A DNA stretch of 64,000 bases, from positions 38,447,167-38,511,166 of the forward strand of contig NC_041011.1 in the NCBI RefSeq assembly GCF_004193775.1, read 5' to 3'. How positions within the stretch are numbered: position 1 is the stretch's first letter; the number at the start of each line of letters is the position of its first letter. Of this stretch, positions 1 through 11,283 are shown piece after piece. The translations under genes were made by a program, and so were the position numbers. Below the pieces are notes generated by a model that saw nothing but the letters and a program-made list of their open reading frames with translations, ran no database searches and was not told where the DNA came from. The stretch comes from Glycine soja (lineage: Eukaryota; Streptophyta; Magnoliopsida; Fabales; Fabaceae).

Positions 1-275
1 CTTTGATACTTTGTGAATGGGGATACAAAAGAATTCTCAGGCGGTTAGTCCTTTGAAAACTTTTGTATAAGGGAAAGGGAAGAATCAAAAGAATTCTCAG
101 ACTGTGTCGTTTTGAATTCTTTGAAAAGGGAGAAGGGAGACACAAAAGAATTCAGGCGGTTAGTCCTTTGTTCTTTTGGAAAAGGGAGAAGAGAGACACA
201 AAAAGAATTCAGGCGGTTAGTCCTTGGCAAATTCTTTTTGGCAAAGGGAGAAGAGATGAAAAGAATGAATAGCAC
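1..275. repeat. Imperfect tandem repeat of about 60 bp
   Basis: About four units share the core AAAAGAATTCAGGCGGTTAG followed by TCCTTTG, each with a purine-rich GGGAGAAGGGAGA segment. Short open frames across it have the low-complexity composition of a repeat, so I do not call a gene. It lies directly upstream of the paired-palindrome block and may belong to the same LTR-like sequence. The left edge is cut by the window. Confidence 0.7.
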
Positions 276-555
276 AAGTTTTCAAGGTTTAGAAAACCAG
301 AAAACTTTGGATAGCTTTTGGCACAAAGAAGAAGAAGAAGTTCAAAGAGATTCAAGGCTTGTAAAGGATTGTATAAGATTGATTGGATTTTCTTTTAAAA
401 TGCAAAACAAAGCCTTGCTTTTATAGACTCTTCATGTCTGGTCAAGAGGACCATTTAAAAGAGTTATGACTTTTAGAAAAACTTAAAACCAATTTGAAAA
501 AGTCAAAAACCATTTGAAGAGTTACATCTTTTGATTTATTAAGAAACAATCACTA

Positions 556-792
556 GTAATCGATTACCAAATCAGTGTAATCGATTACACAAGGCTTTTA
601 TGTGAAAGGATGTGACTCTTCACATTTGAATTTGAATTTCAACGTTCAAAGGCACTGGTAATCGATTACCAAAACATTGTAATCGATTACAGCTTTTTTG
701 AAATCAATTGGAACGTTGTAAATTCATTTGAAAACTTTTTCAAATTCATTTTGCTACTGGTAATCGATTACAACAATCTGGTAATTGATTAC
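556..792. repeat. Three pairs of GTAATCGATTAC palindromes spaced 21 bp
   Basis: The 12-bp perfect palindrome GTAATCGATTAC starts at 556, 577, 658, 679 and 760. A one-base variant (GTAATTGATTAC) starts at 781. Within each pair the start-to-start distance is exactly 21 bp, two helical turns, while the distance between pairs is about 80-100 bp. This regular phasing suggests dimeric protein binding sites. The function is inferred. Confidence 0.9.
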
Positions 793-883
793 CAGAGAGT
801 AAAAACTCTTTGGTAAACATGTTTTGAGAAAAATCCATGTGTTACTCAGTTTTTGAAAAAACCTTTTCATACTTATCTTGATT

Positions 884-1045
884 AAGTCTTCTCTTGATTC
901 TTGAATCTTGAGTCTTGAATCTTGATCTTGATTCTTGGAAGCTTGATCCTTGAATCTTGATTCTTGATTCTTGAAATCAACTTTCCTCTTGAATCTTGAA
1001 GTGTTCTTGATTCTATCTTGAACATCTTGAACTCATTCTTTGATT
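884..1045. repeat. TTGAATCTTGA simple tandem array
   Basis: Many adjacent units of CTTGATTCTTGAATCTTGA type with small variations. Low-complexity repeat with no coding potential. Confidence 0.8.
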
Positions 1046-1115
1046 GACCTTTGAGCTTTTTGTCATCACCTTTGTTATCATCAAAACATCTTTGAATCAA
1101 TCTTGATTCATCATG

Positions 1116-1508
1116 AAGCTTTGCTTCTACACATTGCTGTATGATATGAGATGAAATGCAAAGGTTGGGACTTGTGTTGGTTGTTTATGATGGAATAAGC
1201 CTAAACACTTGAGCTTGAGCGAAACAATGACTGTGAGTTTTTGGTTGATGATCCTTCCTTGATTTCTGTCATGCTCACTAGCTTATTTTAGCTGTGACTC
1301 TAATGCGTATGCTCCTATCTTTGAAAACCTGCATGCTTGTGAGAAGTGATTGATTTAAGCATTCCATGATATTCAGTTCATATGGTTGAATTCCTTTTTG
1401 AATCAGACACCATTTTCTTTTGATTGACCACTGTCTTTGCCACTTGAGGACAAGTGAGATGTTCTTTCTTTGCTTGAGGACAAGCAAAACTATAAATTTG
1501 GGGGAGTT
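1116..1508 (+). mobile_element. 3' internal end and polypurine tract of an Athila-like element
   Basis: The region matches by eye the corresponding part of the element at 26455-35805: both carry the AAATGCAAAAGTTGG-type segment, the GCTTGAGGACAAGCAAAACT segment and the polypurine tract TTTGGGGGAGTTTG immediately before the LTR. The rest of this element (gag-pol and 5' LTR) must lie left of the window. The copia-like block ending near 1115 probably interrupts it. Confidence 0.75.
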
Positions 1509-3841
1509 TGTTAGTCGTCTTATAAGACTAACTTTTGTATAGAAATCATTTTCCAAAACTTGTATAGTTCCCCAATTTATGGTTATTTTGTAGTGATTTT
1601 TGTAAATAAATTTTGTTTTATGGATAAAGTTATCTCTAAAATATGTCCATTGGATTTAATGATGAAACATGTGCAATTTCAGGTGAAAAAGAGGCTAAGT
1701 TTTGAAGTGCAAAAAGTGACAGTTGAGCTTAGCTCATCAGTGGGCTAAGCGTGCATCCACCGCTAAGCACGAAGGAGAATCTGGCAGAGCATTAGCATCA
1801 AGGCCGCGTGCTAAGCGTGAGATCAGTGCGCTACGTGCAATAGGTGTCTTCAGCCAAGCTCAGCGCACGACTGGCGCTAAGCACGAATCCACTTAGGGTG
1901 GTGCTAAGCGCAACGTCACGAATTCAAAGCCTATTTAAAGCCTGTCTTGTGCAGAAGGATACAGATTGTAGGCAGAAGATTGGCACAGATTTTAGAGCAC
2001 ACCATAGTGCCTATTTCGGGAAAAGAGCCCTAGAAGCATCAAGAGGAGTAGCTTGTGCATTGAAGCCTAGGTTTTGTAAGATTTATTGTTTGGGTTTCTT
2101 TGTAATGGCTGGCTAAGCACCCTAGTTGGGGATTTCTAATGAACCAATGATGTAAATACCTAATATCTAATTGATTATGTTTTCTGTGTTCAATGCTTCT
2201 GATGGAAGCTTGCTTGTGGAGCTTCTATGGAGGCTGGATCTTTGAGCTTCAATGAGGTCCTTTAATGGTGATTTTCCACCATGGAGATGCAGTGGAAGAC
2301 AAAGGAGAAAAGGTAAGAGGCGGCGCCATCCACTAGGGAATAAGCCATGGAAGAAGGAGCTTCACCACCAAGATGAGCCTTGGATAAGAAGCTTGGAGAG
2401 GATGCTTCAATGGAGGAAAAGAAAGAGGGAGAGAAAGAGAGAGGGGGGAGCACGAAATTGAAGGAAGAAAAAGGGAGAGAAGTTGAACTTTGAGTTGTGT
2501 CTCACAAGACTCTCATTCATCAAAGTTACAACAAGTGTTACACATGCTTCTATTTATAGACTAGGTAGCTTCCTTGAGAAGCTTTCTTGAGAAAACTTCC
2601 TTGAGAAGCTTCTTTGAGAAAACTTCCTTGAGAAGCTAGAGCTTAGCTACACACACCCCTCTCATAACTAAGCTCACCTCCTTGAGAAGCTTCCTTAAGA
2701 AGATTCCTAAAGAAGCTAGAGCTTAGCTACACATACCTCTTTAATAGCTAAGCTCACCTCCTTGAGATGAGAAGCTAGAGCTTAGCTACACACCCCCTAT
2801 AATAGCTAAGCTCACCCCCATGACAAAAAACATGAAAATACAAAAAAAAAAGTCCTTACTACAAAGACTACTCAAAATGCCCCGAAATACAAGGCTAAAA
2901 CCCTATACTACTAGAATAGCCAAAATACAAGGCTCAGACGAAGGAAAAACCTATTCTAATATTTAGAAAGATAAGCGGGCTCATACTTAGCCCATGGGCT
3001 CGAAATCTACCCTAAGGCTCATGAGAACCCTAGGGCTTCCCTTGGATCTCTAGCCCAATCTACTTGGAGTCTTCTACCCAATGCCCTTGCGGGGTAGGAT
3101 TGCATCAACTTCCTTCAATGCTTAATGTTTGTATGCTTTTGGTCTGATCATCCATTTGTGTGCAAAGTTAGGTGACTTTAGCATTGGGAAATGTACTGTT
3201 GCCTTAGAACTTGATTGAAGTAGGATTGCAACTTTGTCTTACAAGAGGGGTCTGTGGATTAAGTTTTGGTTTTAATTATGTTGGTACAATAATGTTGTTT
3301 AGTCTAGGCCTAGTCTTACAAGAGGGATCTACAGACGAAGCTTAGGATAAATTAGGCTAAACTTTCGTAAGCTACTTGAGTTGAGTCTAGTCTTACAAGA
3401 GGGATTTGCGGATGAAACTCAGTTTAAGTTAGTCTAAACCTTAGAGGGCTGTCTCAATTGGGCCTAGTCCAACAAGAGGTATCTGAGGACGAAGCTTGGT
3501 TTGATTTGGTCTGATGAGGGATCGAGGTTTAGTAATCTAGGCTACAACATAACACACAAGAGCATGATTGATTAGAGAAATATATTTATATCCATCAGCT
3601 TGTTTGTTAAAAAGATCCAACATTTCTACCTACTGTTGTCACTTTTACTTACTTTGCATTTTATAGTTTTTAGCATAGAGGTTTAGTTTAAATTCTATTT
3701 GAAATTATCAATCATACATGTTCTCTCAACAATGCTTTATTTCTGAACTTAATTCAGGCTAACATTAGTTCCATGTGTTCGATACTCAAATTCATCTGTT
3801 TTAATTTTTAAATACTTGACGATACGGTGCGCTTTCCAACA
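1509..3841 (+). mobile_element. 3' LTR of the left-edge Athila-like element (interrupted)
   Basis: The LTR begins TGTTAGTCG right after the polypurine tract and ends GCTTTCCAACA at 3841. Its end aligns with the LTR end of the element at 26455-35805 (both have TTTTAAATACT then GGTRCRCTTTCCAA). It contains CTAAGC-type motifs at 1735-1915. A 908-bp solo LTR (2200-3107) splits it, so its own length is about 1.42 kb. The sequence that follows belongs to the minus-strand Ty3/gypsy pol, so this element probably inserted there. Confidence 0.75.
2200..3107 (-). mobile_element. Solo LTR nested in the Athila-like LTR
   Basis: Ends are TGATGG and TGCATCA. The right part, from GGGCTCATACTTAGCCCATG to GGGGTAGGATTGCATCA, closely matches the LTR at 18458-19420. 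Flanks are GCTTC (2195-2199) and ACTTC (3108-3112), a target duplication with one mismatch. No internal region is attached. It contains repeated GAGAAGCTTCCTTGAGAA units at about 2570-2720. Confidence 0.75.
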
Positions 3842-5813
3842 AATCAGATTTCCCTTGAATATATCTGAACGAAGAAAAAGTGGAACAAAAAGCAACCGCC
3901 GAAGAAATCCAACCAAAGCTTTCCCTCTTTGAACAAATACCCCTCAGCCAAATAGAATCCATCTTGGGCCTTTTGCCCACAACTCTAATAAATGGGAGAG
4001 AAATGTTCATCTAAAACATACAAGTCCCTAATGTTATCAAATCCTAAAATTTGAGCTCCTAGGGAGCAAAACAATGTGTGTCTCCTAGAGAGGGCATCAA
4101 CTACCACATTTGTTTTTCCCTTTTTGTATTTGATAACATATGGAAATTTCTCTAGGTACTCTACCTATTTTGCATGCCTTTTGTTTAACTTACTTTGCCC
4201 TCTAATGTACTTAAGTGATTTATGATCACTATGAATGACAAATTCCTTGGCAACAAGGTAATGTTCCCAAGTTTGGAGGGCTCTTATTAAGGCATAAAGC
4301 TCTTTATCATAGGTGGGGTAGTTGAGGGTGGCACCATGAAGTTTTTCACTATAATAAGCATTAGGGTGCCCACCTTGTAACAATACAGCTCCAGCTCCCA
4401 CTCCAAAAGCATCACATTCTAGCTCAAAAGTTTTAGAAAAGTCAGGAAGAGCTAGAACAGGTGCCTTAGTAAACTTTTCTTTGAGCAAAGCAAAGGCTTG
4501 CTCTTGTCTTTTACCCCAAGTAAATGCCACATTCTTCTTCACCAGCTCATTCAGAGGTGAGGCGATTGTAGAGAAATTAGGAACGAACCTTCTATAAAAG
4601 CTTGCTAACCCATGGAAGCTCCTAATATCTCCCACACTTTTTGGGGTGGGCCATTCTTGGATGGCCTTGATTTTCTCAGGATCCACTTGGACGCCATTTC
4701 TACCAACTACAAACCCTAAGAAAACTATATTATCTACACAAAAGGTACACTTCTCTATATTTGCATAGAGGTTGTTTTTCCTAAGGACTGAAAGAACTTG
4801 CCTGAGATGTCCTAAGTGATCATCTAGGCTTCTATTGTACACTAAAATATCATCAACATATAAACAACTACAAATCTACCTATGAAATCCCTTAAGACAT
4901 GATGCATAAGCCTCATAAAGGTGCTTGGTGCATTAGTGAGCCCAAAAGGCATCACTAGCCATTCATACAAACCAAACTTGGTCTTGAAAGCAGTTTTCCA
5001 CTCATCACCCTCTTTCATTCTGATTTGGTGATAACCACTTTTAAGATCAATTTTTGAAAAAATGTTGGCACCATGAAACTCATCAAGCAAATCATCAAGT
5101 CTAGGAATGGGGTGCCTATACTTTACAGTAATGTTGTTGATGGCCCTACAATTTGTACACATTCTCCACGTACCATCCTTTTTGGGCACCAACAACACTG
5201 GCACAGCACATGGGCTTAGGCTCTCTTGGACCCAACCCTTCTCCAACAATTCTTTAACTTGAGACTCTATCTCCTTAGTCTCCTGAGGGTTAGTCCTATA
5301 GGCTAGCTGATTAGGAAGGCTTGCTCCTGGGACTAAATCTATTTGGTGTTCTATTCCCCTTAAAGGAGGTAGCCTAAGGGGTATCTCTTTGGGAAATATA
5401 TTACCAAATTCATGTAAGAGTTCTTGGACCTTTGGGGGTAAGGTCTCAAATGTAGGAATTGTGGCAGTGCTAAGGGATCTTTCCCTTGATAGGAAAAGGT
5501 AGAAAGATTGTTTAAGAATGACTGCTCTTTTAATATCACCTTTTGTTGCAAAATGATTTTCCTTCTTAACAATTTTCTTGGAGGAATCCTTTTCCTCTTT
5601 TCCCTTCCCCTTGGCCTTTGAAGACAAGGCCTTACTATCCTTCTTTTTCTTTTGTTTTTCTAGTTTTTCTTCCTCATCCCTCTTATCTTTCATAGTTAGT
5701 TGATCTTTGGCCACCCGTGAAGGTGTTTGAGGATGCAACACAAATTTAGTGCCAAGATGGGTGAGGGTAATCTCATTTGTTAGGCCATTGTAAATGAGCT
5801 TCCTATCAAATTG
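3842..5813 (-). pseudogene. Ty3/gypsy pol remnant: reverse transcriptase, RNase H, start of integrase
   Basis: Read on the minus strand, the RT domain contains CAVPVLLVPKKDGTWRM, the FSKIDLKSGYHQI block and MPFGLTNAPSTF. The RNase H part contains ELECDAF and ends in DALSRRH near 4090-4115. The frame changes inside the YxDD active-site box near 4842-4860 through a small insertion or deletion. A further stop (4165-4167) interrupts the RNase H C-terminus. The integrase is cut off at 3841, where the plus-strand Athila-like LTR begins. Domain order and the iMet-type primer site fit a chromovirus-like lineage, but no chromodomain is in the window. Confidence 0.85.
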
Positions 5814-6668
5814 TCATGGCCTTCCTAAAAGAATATGTCCTGCCTCCATGGGAACTATATCACAATTAACTTCATCCTTATATGTACCAATGGAGAAAGG
5901 CACCTTCACTTTTTGGTTAACTATCATTTCCCCTTGCTCATTGAGCCATTGAAGTTTATAAGGTTTTGGGTGGGGAATGATAGTGAGATTCAACTTGGAA
6001 ACTAATCTTGTGCTACAACAATTGCAACAAGATCCGCTATCCATAATGAGAGAACAAGTTTTATCTAAAATTTTGCATCTTGTATGAAAGATGTTCTCTC
6101 TTTGGGATTGAGATAGATCACAAGATTGACCTCCAAGGAGCCTTCTAACTAGTAAGAGGTCACCTTTGGGAATGTGCCTCTTCCTAAGGGCACTCTTAAT
6201 ATCATTCCAATACTTTACTAGAGGATCCCCATGAATCCTTCGTTCCCTAACAAGGTATGTCCACCAATAGAGGGCATACCCTTGAAAGCTAAGGGTAGCC
6301 AATGGAACTTTTCTCTCTTCGCTAATATGATGGCAAGCAAAGAGTTGTTCAACCTTCATTTCCCAATCTAAGTATGCCTTAACATTATCTTTTCCAGGGA
6401 AATATGGGAGGCTAATGTTAACCTCTTGAGGCCTTCTATCCTTTTCTCTTATTTGGGAATGATGTTTAGAGTGTGAACTATGGCGCCCTCTGTAATAGTC
6501 GCTAAGTTCTTCACTTAAACTCTTGCAAGAGTCATGACTACTATAGGAGGCATATTTTTCTCTTTTCATTTCTTTCATTATTTTTCTTCTTTCTTCCTCT
6601 CTTTCATCTTGACTTATTTCTTCCACTCTTTTTTTCCTTTTTCTTTTCTCTCTTGTTTTTCTTTCCAC
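5814..6668 (-). pseudogene. Ty3/gypsy gag-protease remnant
   Basis: The N-terminal part is basic (KRKKR) with a gag core containing YLDWEMKVEQLF and YALYWWTYL. It passes directly into an aspartic protease with the catalytic DSG (MDSGSCCN) and the flap/end motif ILLGRP. No CCHC zinc knuckle lies between, so an internal deletion appears to have joined gag to protease. The frame ends in a stop (5814-5816) where the neighbouring pol would continue in the same frame. Coding may extend upstream to about 6760. This was a structural and processing polyprotein and is no longer functional. Confidence 0.8.
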
Positions 6669-7035
6669 AACTTAAGGACCTCAAGTCATCTAATATCTTA
6701 TACAAGGGGTCCTTAGGAGTAGAACCCTCACCATTAACACTAGATGAAGAATGAAGACTCATGTTGGTTCCTAAGTTGTGGTTCTTTCTTGTTGGGGGTT
6801 TGAAAACAAAAGGTAAAAGAAACTATGGCTGAAACTAGCCAAAATAAACACTAAAAGAGGTGTGAAAGATAAGGTAAAAACTAATTGGTAAAAGGAAAGC
6901 TATCTAGGCGGTTTGACAATGGAAGGTAAAGGAAATAAGCTATGAAAGTAAGCAAGAAGTTAAAGTGAAAGAAATATAAACTAGGCGGTTCCTAAGAGTG
7001 TTTGGATGACCTCATTTAAGGTTACCAACAAAACA
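6669..7035 (-). mobile_element. Gag leader of the minus-strand Ty3/gypsy element, left of the nested insertion
   Basis: Non-coding or degenerate gag start. It joins to 17378-18440 once the nested element and one copy of its CTCAC target duplication are removed. No complete open frame is seen. Confidence 0.6.
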
Positions 7036-7040
7036 CTCAC

Positions 7041-8192
7041 TGATCGAGGCCGTACCCGAATCAAATAAACATGAAAGTGCAGTAACTAGGAAGTGATCCT
7101 AGGTCGTTTCCCAACGAGCAATGATAAACCAAATGTTCATAATATACTTGCAGTAACAGTAACGATTGGGGGGGTTGTTTGTTTTGTGATTTAAGGTGCC
7201 GAACAAGTAAACTGGAATACGAAACTAATAATATTAAAAATGGATTGTTTCCTCTTATTCAGAAGCCATTCTCTTATCCTGGGTTATGGAGAATTTGTCC
7301 CTAACAGTTAACCACTTAATCCAACCCTATTTCAATTTACTAAGCGAAAATCAACCTAGGGTTGTCAATATGTGATTAGGCACCACATACACCAGTTATC
7401 CCTTCGTCCATTAAGCATGAACGCAAGTTAGGCTCAGAGGAAATTAATCGAACACGAAGCGTGCACTGATTAATGTTCACGAATTTGGGTTAACTGGTGA
7501 AGGGAAAACTGCCAGGGAATCACATTATAAACGAAACCTCAAAGAGAGTTGGACTTCTTCCTCAGAAGGAAACAACACCAGAATAATTAGCCTTCCATAG
7601 ATTCAAACAGAAAACGTAAATGAAACATGAAGCAGAAACGTAAATAAACAGAAACGTAAATGAGACAGAAACGAAAATGAAAATAGAAACGTAAATGAAA
7701 GTAGAAGAAGAAACAAGAACGAAATTGTAATTAGAAGCAGGAAATGGAAAATTGCATTAAGAATGAAACAATAGCATTAGAACAGAAAAACTTTAAAACC
7801 ATAAACCCTAAGTTCTGAATAATAGTCTAACAGAGTGCCTTGCACGAATCCCAAGGTTGCTATTTAAAAAGAGTCACTCAAAGTCACTGGGCCCTATTAC
7901 AATACTCTGGCCCAAAATGAAATAAACACTGAACCACATAAAATAAAATTGCGAAATTTCCTAATTAGAAATTAACTAAGGTAAGCGATGCTTTATTTGC
8001 CTTCTTCAAGTCCACACCAAAATCCGGATTAAGCCCAATGTTTCATTAATTCCTGAAATTAGATTAAAAACATCAAATTAGCTAAATGAGCCCAAATAAT
8101 AAAACTACCTAATTAATTGACAATTAAGACCAATCAGTAATTAAAATGGTGCAAAAAGGGTTTAGAAAATAGAAGAAAATGATGGCACATCA
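7041..8192 (-). repeat. 3' LTR of the Athila-like element
   Basis: 1152 bp. On the plus strand it starts TGATCGAGGCCGTACCCG and ends GGCACATCA, so on the minus strand it is bounded by TGATGTGCC and GGCCTCGATCA. It is followed by the polypurine tract AAACCCCCC (plus strand). Repeated AACGTAAATGA-type units occur at about 7615-7700. Confidence 0.95.
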
Positions 8193-9696
8193 AAACCCCC
8201 CATACTTAGCCTTTTGCACTCCTGGGCAAAAATGAAACAAAGAACAAAATCCAAGGATATCAAAGAGAGACAAACGAAAACATTCACATATTTCTCAATG
8301 AACATGAAGGAATGAAAGGAATGGGTAACATCTAACATAAGGAGATCCGAAAAGTCAAGACATTCATGAAAATCATCCAAGCAACCCAATCATGGCAAAA
8401 TAGTTAATCAGCTCAAGAATGAAAAGTGATAAAGCCTCACAAGATATACACTCTATCTCTCAAGTGTCTAGGCTACTATTTACGCTCAAAGCACCCATGA
8501 AAACAAACACCACATAAACTTGGCAAGATTCTAAAATTGACAATCAACCCATAAACACAAGCACATGAGGATCAAAAGGTCTTTTAAGGTTGTAATGGGG
8601 CCAAGGACAAGGTATGGAAAAATATGGAATAAGTGGCTGAATCCCAAAGGAATAGAGGAGCAATGGGGAATAAGTGCATATTAAGAAAACATAAGAAAAT
8701 AAAAAGAAGTAAAGATAAAATTTAAACATAAAGAGTAGAACCAAGAGTCTCATCATTCTTTTGTCATTTAAGATCTTATTCACTCAACTTTACTGCTTTT
8801 CTTTTTCTTTTTCGATTTTTTTTAGCATTGTAGCCTTTGAGAAACAGCATCATATTCAGCATGTCCAACATTTAACCAATATGCAATGTACATCAAGTAT
8901 GGCTCAAAATATATCATGAAGCATGACCAACAAAACATGTTATCCAATGAAACAAAAACCCCCACACTTATTCCCAAAACAATTCCAAAGCTCCAAAATT
9001 CCTTAAGGATATGGTGATATCAAGGTTTTTCACTTAAAGCTTGTAGTGAGCTTCAAAAAAAGGAAAGGGAAACAAGGCTCAAAAGGGCTATCAAAGGAAT
9101 TAAGTCAAGGTAAGTCCATTTGGCTAGAAGCTTATAAGAACAAAATTGCCTTAATCATTTCCAAATATGCATGTGAATTAGGAAGCATCAACAAGAATCA
9201 AGCCAAGGCTATTTTGCAAGCAATCAATGGGGCAAAACACACCAAATGATTATGATGATGGATGGCTCAAATTCTCACAAAGGTAAACTCATCACTTTCA
9301 AATTGAGCTTTCAAAACTATCATGACATGTAGAGGAGAATCAAAGATTTCAAGTCACAAAATGTCAAAAACTTTTATTTTCAAGACAATTACCCATTTCT
9401 TGAACATATCCTATAATTCAAAGAAAAACATGCAAAGTCGTACATGCACACAGAATTGACCCAAAATATTAAACTAGAAATCCGACGAAACTAACAACAT
9501 TAACAAATTAACACAACTAACAAATTAACAAAACCAACAAAACTAGCAAAACCAAAGAACACTCCCCCCATACTTAAACAACACATTGTCCTCAATGTAG
9601 CACAATTAAGAGATTAAAAACAATTAAATTATCAAATAGAATCGGACAAGTGTAATAAAAGCAAAGAAGGAGATAGGAAGAGAAGAACTCCCTAAG
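8193..9696 (-). mobile_element. Non-coding 3' internal region of the Athila-like element
   Basis: The stretch starts with the polypurine tract (8193-8201) and contains no credible coding frame. A second tract, CCCCCCATACTTAAACAAC, and the ATTGTCCTCAATG segment sit at about 9563-9600, just downstream of pol. Athila/Calypso elements can carry an env-like frame here; none is visible. Confidence 0.7.
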
Positions 9697-11277
9697 TCAT
9701 GGTGGAGCAATAGTAGGGTGGAGTAAGGAAGTCTCTTCCACCACTACGTCCACTAAAGAAGGGTTCGTGAGGAATGGCTTAAGCCGATGTCCGTTGACCT
9801 TGAAGCTCTTGTTTATGGAGTCGCTTTTGATCTCAACTGTACCATAAGGAAAAACATTAGTAACAACAAAAGGACCAATCCACTTAGACCTCAACTTACC
9901 ACTCATGAGTCCAAGCCTAGAATTATACAATAGCACTTTTTGCCCAACCATGAAGTTCTTCTTAACTATCATGCTATCATGGAACTTCTTGGTCTTTTCT
10001 TTGTAGAACTTGGCATTCTCGTAGGCTTCTAGGCGGATTTCATCTAACTCACTCAGTTGCAACTTTCTTTCCTCACCAGCTTGATCCATATAGAAGTTGC
10101 AAGTCTTCACTGCCCAGTATGCTTTGTGCTCAATTTCCACTGGAAGATGACATGCCTTTCCAAAGACAACCCGATAAGGAGACATTCCTATGGGTGCTTT
10201 GTAGGTAGTCCGATGTGCCCAGAGAACATCATCAAGCCTGGTACTCCAATCTTTCCTGCTTGGCTGCACAATCTTCTCTAAAATTCTCTTAATCTCCCTG
10301 TTAGAAATTTATGCCTGTCCATTGGTCTGGGGGTGGTATGGTGTGGATACCCTGTGTACCACCCCGTACTTTTTAAGCAAGGCATGCATTGTTCTGTTGC
10401 AAAAATGGGTTCCTTGATCACTAACAATTGCTTTAGGTACTCCAAACCTGCAAAACAGATTAGATCTGACAAAATCTGCAACAACCTTATCATCATTAGT
10501 TCTAGTAGGTTTGGCTTCCACCCATTTTGAAACATAGTCAACTGCAAGGAGAATGTAAACATAACCAAAAGAGACAGGAAAAGGGCCCATGAAATCTATA
10601 CCCCAGACATCAAACACCTCACAGAATAGCATAGGTTGCTGAGGCATTTGTTGTCGCCATGTAAGTGTATTTCCTGCTCTCTGACACTGCTCACAAGTGT
10701 TGCAGATCTTCCATGCATCTTTAAAGATGGTGGGCCAATAAAAGCCACAATCAAGCACTTTGCGAGCTGTCCTTTGAACACCCAGATGACCTCTCGGTGC
10801 GGAAGAATGACAGAACTGCAGGACTGAGTCAGTCTCATGATCTGGAATGCACCGTCTAATTACCTGATCACTGCACAATTTCCACAAGTAGGGGTCATCC
10901 CAAATAAAATGCTTAGCATCACTTTTAATTTTATCTTTTTGGGCCTTAGATGCTAAGGGAAGAAAAACAGAAGCAACCAAATAATTGACAATGTTAGCAA
11001 ACCAGGGAGTAGAAAGAGAGTCAGAAACACTATACAGTATATACAAATGATCATTCGGGAAATCATCCCGAATGGGTGAATCCGCATCCGTTACACGTTC
11101 GATCCGACTCAAATGATCAGCAACTAAATTTTGTGCTCCGCTCCTATCACGGATCTCCAAGTCAAACTCTTGGAGCCAGAGCATCCATCGGATCAACCTA
11201 GGCTTAGAATCAGCCTTCTTCAACAAGTACTTTAGAGCTGCATGGTGAGTATAAACAATAATGCGGGTACCAAGCAA
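9697..11277 (-). pseudogene. Athila-like RNase H end and integrase
   Basis: Minus-strand reading: the RNase H end and DHLSRIE linker, then the zinc-binding HHCC region ([21 protein letters not shown]), then the integrase core with GIDFMGPF (first Asp) and VSDQGTHF (second Asp). The third catalytic residue is expected 35 residues later, exactly where a TAA stop sits (10309-10311). Coding resumes in the same frame through KACHLPVE and ends NGHRLKPF. A second stop (11284-11286) separates this from RT. The protein inserted the cDNA; this copy is dead. Confidence 0.9.
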
Positions 11278-11283
11278 ATAAGA

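Larger units (their letters stand above)
430..1115 (+). mobile_element. Probable copia-type LTR fragment
   Basis: The stretch contains three pairs of GTAATCGATTAC palindromes, then an array of TTGAATCTTGA units, and ends TTGATTCATCATGA. A related block in inverse orientation lies at 55925-56403 and abuts a copia-style polypurine tract, so I infer that both are LTRs of one family, possibly Sirevirus-like. No coding sequence is present. The boundaries and the family name are inferred; the left limit could be outside the window. Confidence 0.45.

Noticed and set aside
556..792. CRISPR-like array
   Set aside because: The repeats are short palindromes in pairs with uneven distances between pairs, in plant LTR-like DNA; there are no spacers of constant length or cas genes.
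2252..2461. Basic K/R/E-rich frame as a small protein
   Set aside because: It lies inside a solo LTR made of GAGAAG-type repeats.
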